9,961 nucleotides of DNA from positions 1 through 9,961 of the forward strand of contig JAQBZA010000084.1 in assembly GCA_027622795.1 (NCBI GenBank). The letters are read 5' to 3'. This DNA is from Planctomycetota bacterium. GTDB lineage: Bacteria; Planctomycetota; Planctomycetia; Pirellulales; UBA1268. Below the pieces are notes generated by a model. That model did not search any database. It was given only the letters and a program-made list of their open reading frames with translations, and was not told the origin of the DNA. Each line of letters begins with the position of its first letter. Within the stretch, counting starts at the first letter, position 1. A program made the translations under genes and the position numbers. Of the stretch, positions 6,267-9,961 are shown one piece after another.

Positions 6267-7672
6267 GACACCCTCGCTGGTGTGAGGGGCCGCAACGTTG
6301 TGGCAGCAAGGCTGGACAATTCGGCAACCGTGGTTTGGAGGAGTGATCGTGCGTCGTCCGCCGGGAGGCGATTGCGATCGACATGAAAGGCTACTGTTCG
6401 TCGGCCGGCGGTTTCATGCGTGCCCACGGCGAGGGCCGTGCCTGGGCGGATTGGGGGTACGCCCCACCATCCCGTCAGCCGGCTGCCGCCGACCCGGATT
6501 GTGCCGTTGGCATCGGCCAGCGGCGAGCGGTGAAAAAACCGGCCAACATTGGACAGGACGGCGGTGCACTGTGGCTTCGGCCGCTTGACGGAGCGGGCGA
6601 GACCGCCGGGCAGCATCCGGCCGACTTCAAGCGACATCGGAAAGATGTGGCCCAAGGCATGACTGCGGATGATTTCCATCTGGTCCCGAATACCGGTCGC
6701 CAGCATGACGGGATCGCGGCAGTCCTCGGGCCGCCGATCAAGAAACACCATGCTGACCCGATTGGAGGCCGGCAAGACATGGTCGGTTTTGGTTCGTAGG
6801 CTCATTGGGATCGCAAGCCGAATCCATGGGGACGCTTGCTCGGGTACCTGCTCCGCGATGGCGAACAGGAGGGCCGTCGCGAGGAGGTCGTTGACGCTCA
6901 CCGTCGAGGCTTTCGCCGTGGCTTCAAGACCCGCAACGACCTCTCCATCAACGGTCGCCGCGAGAATCAATGGCTGCCAAGAGTGAGGCGATGACGATGA
7001 CTCGCATGGTCCCGCCAGAGTCGTTGAAGCCGAGAGCTCAGCGACGTCATGCCCCACAAACTCTCCGACTCCCTCGAGGCCCTTTGCAAGTTTGGGCAGC
7101 ATCCGAGAGAACTCAGGCCACGAGGTGGCGATTCGCCCCCGAGTGGTCAGGGCGGCCATCATCGCGTCCGGCGGGCGGCGCCAGCGTGTGCGTTTGCCCT
7201 CGGTTGCCAAGAGCCAACGTTCGAGGAACCCGACGATGCCCAAACCATCGCATGCGGCATGGTGCACCGCCATGAAGATTGACCAGCCGTCGTTGTGCTC
7301 GATCACCTCCGCATGAAGAGCATTTCCGGTAGCAGGATCGAGCCGGGGGGGAGAGCCAGTCCACTCGACGTTGTTCTCGGCGAGGGAGTGCGCCTTCGAC
7401 CACTGGAGGCGTGGCGGTTCGGCTCCGCACCAACGCGGCCGCCCCCAGCGAGGAGCGATGACGCGGGCCGTAAGCAGAGGCTCCGACTTGAGCGTTTTGT
7501 AGAACGCCTCTTCGAGCGCGGCTGGCGGGGAGGCGTCGGTGAAATCGAACCGCGTCACGATCGCCATCGGATGGGATGGTCGGTCGTCGAGCAGCATGTG
7601 CTCCTCAAAGGCGGTCAGCGGCATGCCCTGGGGAGGGAGATGAGGGGGCAGAGGCACGGGGAGATCGGTCAT
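6263..7672 (-). CDS. Condensation / wax-ester-synthase (WS/DGAT)-like acyltransferase
   Basis: This 469-residue protein belongs to the CoA- or carrier-dependent acyltransferase superfamily. The start resembles WS/DGAT and condensation enzymes ('GMPLTAFEEHMLLDD', 16-30). The HHxxxDG active site is H137-H138-AAC-D142-G143, and a C-terminal 'VLSNVGRFF' (372-380) and 'GVPPIRPG' (404-411) region matches the second half-domain. Family members join an acyl group from CoA or a carrier protein to an alcohol or amine. The length fits WS/DGAT (~450-480). Start: ATG at 7672 lacks a clear Shine-Dalgarno; an internal ATG (residue 17) is the alternative. It is the first gene of a two-gene operon with the lipid-type GT2. 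Wax ester, triacylglycerol, glycolipid acylation or non-ribosomal amide formation all remain possible. Confidence 0.82.
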   Translation of the reverse strand: MTDLPVPLPPHLPPQGMPLTAFEEHMLLDDRPSHPMAIVTRFDFTDASPPAALEEAFYKTLKSEPLLTARVIAPRWGRPRWCGAEPPRLQWSKAHSLAENNVEWTGSPPRLDPATGNALHAEVIEHNDGWSIFMAVHHAACDGLGIVGFLERWLLATEGKRTRWRRPPDAMMAALTTRGRIATSWPEFSRMLPKLAKGLEGVGEFVGHDVAELSASTTLAGPCESSSSPHSWQPLILAATVDGEVVAGLEATAKASTVSVNDLLATALLFAIAEQVPEQASPWIRLAIPMSLRTKTDHVLPASNRVSMVFLDRRPEDCRDPVMLATGIRDQMEIIRSHALGHIFPMSLEVGRMLPGGLARSVKRPKPQCTAVLSNVGRFFHRSPLADANGTIRVGGSRLTGWWGVPPIRPGTALAVGTHETAGRRTVAFHVDRNRLPADDARSLLQTTVAELSSLAATTLRPLTPARVS

Positions 7673-7720
7673 CGGGCGCCGCCATTTGTCCCGAGTTTCA
7701 CCGCGGACTCGAGCGAAAGG

Positions 7721-7749
7721 ATTGTGATTGCGGCGATCGGCCGGTTCAA
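7721..7749 (-). promoter_or_regulatory. Weak candidate promoter for the acyltransferase-GT2 operon
   Basis: On the minus strand TTGAAC (7744-7749) and CACAAT (7721-7726) are separated by exactly 17 bp. Each matches 4 of 6 consensus bases. The start would be about 40 nt upstream of the acyltransferase ATG. The -35 box lies inside the palindrome at 7739-7755, which could mean repression by occlusion. The evidence is only consensus matching. Confidence 0.35.
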
Positions 7750-7755
7750 CCGGCC
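7739..7755. repeat. 17-bp inverted repeat GGCCGGTT-C-AACCGGCC in the divergent gap
   Basis: Perfect 8-bp arms flank one central base. No U-run follows on either strand and no gene ends here, so it is better read as an operator-like site than a terminator. It lies between the acyltransferase start and the tRNA, overlapping the candidate -35 of the minus-strand operon. Confidence 0.45.
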
Positions 7756-7770
7756 AAAGACCTGCCGATC

Positions 7771-7799
7771 TTGAGCCCTGGCGGGTGGGCCTCTACCAT
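7771..7799 (+). promoter_or_regulatory. Candidate promoter of tRNA-Ser
   Basis: TTGAGC (7771-7776) and TACCAT (7794-7799) are 17 bp apart, each with 4 of 6 consensus matches. Initiation near 7806 would give a leader of about 12 nt before the mature tRNA 5' end, a normal distance for a tRNA gene. Confidence 0.45.
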
Positions 7800-7817
7800 G
7801 CAAATACGGCTTGATTC

Positions 7818-7900
7818 GGAGGGTAAGCGAATTGGCCAGCGGTCTGACTCGAAATCAGATGCCCCGAGAGGGGTTGTGGGTTCGAATCCCATGCCCTCCG
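7818..7900 (+). tRNA. tRNA-Ser (anticodon CGA)
   Basis: The folded parts are clear. The acceptor is GGAGGGT (7818-7824) with GCCCTCC (7893-7899), the last pair being T-G, plus discriminator G7900. The anticodon stem is TCTGA/TCAGA (7843-7847, 7855-7859) with loop CT-CGA-AA and anticodon at 7850-7852. The long class II variable arm is CCCC-GAGA-GGGG (7862-7873). The T arm is GTGGG-TTCGAAT-CCCAT (7876-7892). The long variable arm and CGA anticodon identify serine, reading UCG. The D stem is short and only two pairs are obvious. CCA is not encoded (CT follows), so a CCA-adding enzyme is needed. The 3' end is 6 nt from the stop of the convergent RNase D gene. Confidence 0.95.
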
Positions 7901-7906
7901 CTGCAA

Positions 7907-9142
7907 CTACCCGCGGTCGATGACCAGCGGGTCGGATGAGGAGAGGTCGCCGACCCGCAGGGCGGCTTTGCCCGAGAGCAGGTCGTCGATCAGATCGCCC
8001 ACCACCTCCTTCCGCCAGCCGGCTGCCAGCGACGGCGGCGGAGCATCCTCTTCTCGATAGCCGAGCTTCCAGGCCAGCAGGTCTCGCATGTCGGAGGCCG
8101 TCCCCACCAGCGCCGGGGCGATCTTCATCTGGCGGCACATCCCTGCCACCGCCGTCGCCATGAACTGGCCGAGCACGGCCACATGTGACGGCGGCGCGCG
8201 GTGCTTCTCGCCACCGGGGCATTCGTGATCAGGAAGGGACAGCCCACGGTCAATCGCGTCGGCGAGCCCGGGAAGGATGTGCCGCAGATCCGACCGCTGC
8301 ATCCCGCGGATCGCCGAGATGTGCTGCGGGTCGGCACTCTTGCGTTTGCAGAGCTCGACGAGCAGGTCGTCACGAAGCACCCGCTTCGGCGGCATGTCGC
8401 GCTGCTCGGCCACCGAGTCTCGCCAATGCCAAACCTCCCGCGCCACCGCGAGCTCCCGCCGCGACAGACCACTCAGGCCTGACACCCGCCGCCATCGCTT
8501 CCGCGTAAATGACTCGGCCACATCGTCTTGCCACGACTCTATTTCCGCCGCCATCCAGGCCGTGCGGCCGGTCGCCTCGAGCTTCGCCTGCAGCTTTCGC
8601 CACATCCGCTCGAGGTGGCGGACGTCGTCGAGCGCGTAGTCGAGTTGGGCATCCGAGAGGGGCCGCCGCCGCCAGTCGGTGCGTGTCTCCCCCTTGTTGG
8701 TCGGCAGGTTGAGCAGCCGGCGGACGAGCGCCGCATAGCCGGCCGGGTAGTCATGATCCACGAGGCCGGCGGCGAGTTGCACGTCAAAAAGATTTGCCGG
8801 CCGTTCCCCGATCGCATGGAGAATGAAGCCCATCTCCTCGCGGCCGGCATGCACGATCGTGGTGCGGGCCGGATCGGTCAGGAGCCGCCAGAAGGAATCG
8901 AGCTCCGGCACGGCGAACGTGTCGATCACCGCCAGCACGCCCGGGGAAGCCACCTGAATCAGGCACAGCTGGCTGCGGTAGGTGTGCTCCGACACAAACT
9001 CCGTGTCGAAGCTGACGAAGGATTGCGCTGCTAGACGCTCTACGAGCCGGTCCAACTGGGTGGCGGTCGTGACGTGATCGAAGGCGTCGGCGGATGGGGC
9101 GGGCTTGGTCACTTGGCAGGCTGGCGGAGAACGTCGCGGCAT
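7907..9142 (-). CDS. rnd: Ribonuclease D (3'-5' exoribonuclease, DEDDy with HRDC domain)
   Basis: This is a 411-residue cytoplasmic exonuclease that trims 3' ends of tRNA and other stable RNAs. Numbering from the ATG at 9140-9142, the exonuclease domain (~25-200) shows 'FDTEF' (D46, E48), 'HAGREEM' (98-104), 'FDVQLAAGL' (119-127) and 'YALDDV' (Y169, D173), with 'TRTDWRRRPL' just before. An HRDC-like helical domain follows (~215-295, 'LSRRELAVAREVWHWRD'), then a second helical C-terminal region. At the position of E. coli Asp85 (HAGSED) this protein has Glu103, so the usual DEDD set appears as DEED. A GTG immediately upstream (9143-9145) is an alternative start. The ATG overlaps the antiporter stop as TGATG, and no Shine-Dalgarno is visible, so translation is probably coupled. 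Confidence 0.92.
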   Translation of the reverse strand: MPRRSPPACQVTKPAPSADAFDHVTTATQLDRLVERLAAQSFVSFDTEFVSEHTYRSQLCLIQVASPGVLAVIDTFAVPELDSFWRLLTDPARTTIVHAGREEMGFILHAIGERPANLFDVQLAAGLVDHDYPAGYAALVRRLLNLPTNKGETRTDWRRRPLSDAQLDYALDDVRHLERMWRKLQAKLEATGRTAWMAAEIESWQDDVAESFTRKRWRRVSGLSGLSRRELAVAREVWHWRDSVAEQRDMPPKRVLRDDLLVELCKRKSADPQHISAIRGMQRSDLRHILPGLADAIDRGLSLPDHECPGGEKHRAPPSHVAVLGQFMATAVAGMCRQMKIAPALVGTASDMRDLLAWKLGYREEDAPPPSLAAGWRKEVVGDLIDDLLSGKAALRVGDLSSSDPLVIDRG

Positions 9143-9961
9143 CACAGGAAGAGAAATGCCACGAGGGCAAAGACGGGAAGCAAGACTCCCACACTATAAA
9201 TGAGATAGCCAAAGAAACTCGGCATCCGCACCCCCGCCTGTTCGGCAATCGCCTTGACCATGAAGTTGGGGCCATTGCCGATGTAGGTCATGGCCCCGAG
9301 AAAGACCGCACCGAGGCTGATGCCAGCGAGCCGGCCCACCTCCACACCGGCCATGAGCGTGCCATCGGCGGGCAGAGATTGCGCGGTCTTAAAAAAGACG
9401 AGATACGTGGGAGCGTTGTCGAGCACCGCCGAAAGCGACCCGGTGGCCCAGAAGAAGGCCTGCGGCGACTGGATGCCGAGGCTGGCTCCGTGCTCGTTGA
9501 GCAGGGCCAGCGCGGGCTGCATGCAGACGAAGATGCCCACGAAGAGGGCCGCCACTTCGAGGATCGCAAAGTACGTAAAGCCGTTCTTCTTCCGAATCTC
9601 CCGGGAGCCCACGCCCAAGGATGCGGTGACGAGCGCCAGCAGCACAGCCTCACGAAGGAAGATCCACGGATGCCAATCCGTGCCCGGAATCGCCTTCGAC
9701 GGATCGAGCAGACCGACCGCAGCAATCACGCCGAGCATGAGCGGCGCGTTGAGTGCGAGGCCGCTGATCCGCAGCGTGCCGGCGCGGTGGACATCGCGGA
9801 CAATGTCGCTGGTTTGCTCCCGCGGATAGGCATAGAACGAATCCCACCCCCAGTAAATCGCCAGCAGGAGGCCGTTGACAACGAGCCATTCCTTCCATAG
9901 CGACATCGTCCAGAGGAAGTCGACGCCCTGGAGGTAGCCGAGGAAGAGCGGTGGGTCACCG
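9142..9961 (-). CDS. NhaD/citrate-transporter-type sodium:proton antiporter (5' end outside window)
   Basis: The frame is open through the right edge. Upstream of the internal ATG at 9906, 18 more codons read in-frame with the family motif 'GDPPLFLGYL', so the apparent start at 9906 is internal and the gene is partial (272 residues visible). Several hydrophobic helices are present. 'LDNAPTYLVFF', in the middle of the visible part, and 'MTYIGNGPNFMVKAIAEQAG', near the end, are hallmarks of the ArsB/NhaD/CitMHS ion-transporter superfamily, in which these re-entrant segments form the transport site. The expected role is Na+/H+ exchange or anion transport at the inner membrane. The stop overlaps the RNase D start (TGATG), so the two share a transcript. 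Substrate is not certain; Na+/H+ is the usual annotation. Confidence 0.85.
   Translation of the reverse strand, partial: GDPPLFLGYLQGVDFLWTMSLWKEWLVVNGLLLAIYWGWDSFYAYPREQTSDIVRDVHRAGTLRISGLALNAPLMLGVIAAVGLLDPSKAIPGTDWHPWIFLREAVLLALVTASLGVGSREIRKKNGFTYFAILEVAALFVGIFVCMQPALALLNEHGASLGIQSPQAFFWATGSLSAVLDNAPTYLVFFKTAQSLPADGTLMAGVEVGRLAGISLGAVFLGAMTYIGNGPNFMVKAIAEQAGVRMPSFFGYLIYSVGVLLPVFALVAFLFL

Noticed and set aside
7739..7755. GGCCGGTT-C-AACCGGCC as an intrinsic terminator
   Set aside because: No gene ends here and no T-run follows on either strand; kept as an operator-like repeat.
7862..7873. CCCC-GAGA-GGGG hairpin as a terminator
   Set aside because: It is the long variable arm of tRNA-Ser and no U-run follows.
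8528..9034. 168-codon plus-strand open frame opposite RNase D
   Set aside because: It is a high-GC shadow; the minus strand encodes all RNase D motifs here.
9094..9900. 268-codon plus-strand open frame
   Set aside because: It is antisense to the antiporter, is rich in Arg/Glu/His with no motif, and is a shadow of a clear membrane protein.
1..9961. CRISPR array, insertion sequence, integrase or phage genes
   Set aside because: No spaced direct repeats, transposase or integrase motifs, or attachment-site duplication next to the tRNA were seen within the window.

Overview
The window is a GC-rich bacterial chromosome segment. The sequence suggests a planctomycete, probably Pirellulales-like. 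The partial protein at the left edge carries a C-terminal signature (an 'IDDVRVY' strand, then a helix ending in 'SYWPQFLL') that I associate with large planctomycete hypothetical proteins, and the RNase D has an 'HAGREE' version of its second motif that I also associate with that phylum. No database search was possible, so the assignment is an inference.

Layout: (1) 1-732: the 3' end of a plus-strand planctomycete-type protein converges with, and overlaps, a minus-strand HinT-like HIT protein. (2) 737-1054: a small unknown minus-strand gene lies 4 nt upstream of hinT and probably shares its transcript. (3) 1055-1432: a 378-bp gap between divergent genes holds a candidate sigma70-like promoter with a perfect 16-bp palindrome in its spacer and two further inverted repeats. 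(4) 1433-4965: a plus-strand cassette of a thioester-reductase-like SDR, a methyltransferase, a GT-A glycosyltransferase and a second, paralogous methyltransferase. (5) 4959-7672: a convergent minus-strand pair, a condensation/wax-ester-synthase-like acyltransferase followed by a membrane GT2 of ceramide-glucosyltransferase type. (6) 7673-7817: a short divergent regulatory gap. (7) 7818-7900: tRNA-Ser(CGA). (8) 7907-9961: a minus-strand operon of an NhaD/citrate-transporter-type antiporter (5' end outside the window) and RNase D.

Regions 4 and 5 look like one functional locus. A chain-releasing reductase, a CoA/carrier-dependent acyltransferase, two glycosyltransferases and two small-molecule methyltransferases are together what would be needed to build and decorate a glycolipid or acylated, methylated glycan. 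The three middle genes of the plus cassette are visibly lower in GC than the flanks, so part of the locus may have been acquired or may evolve faster. No product can be assigned from sequence alone. The rest of the window is housekeeping: nucleotide hydrolysis, tRNA, RNA processing and ion homeostasis.
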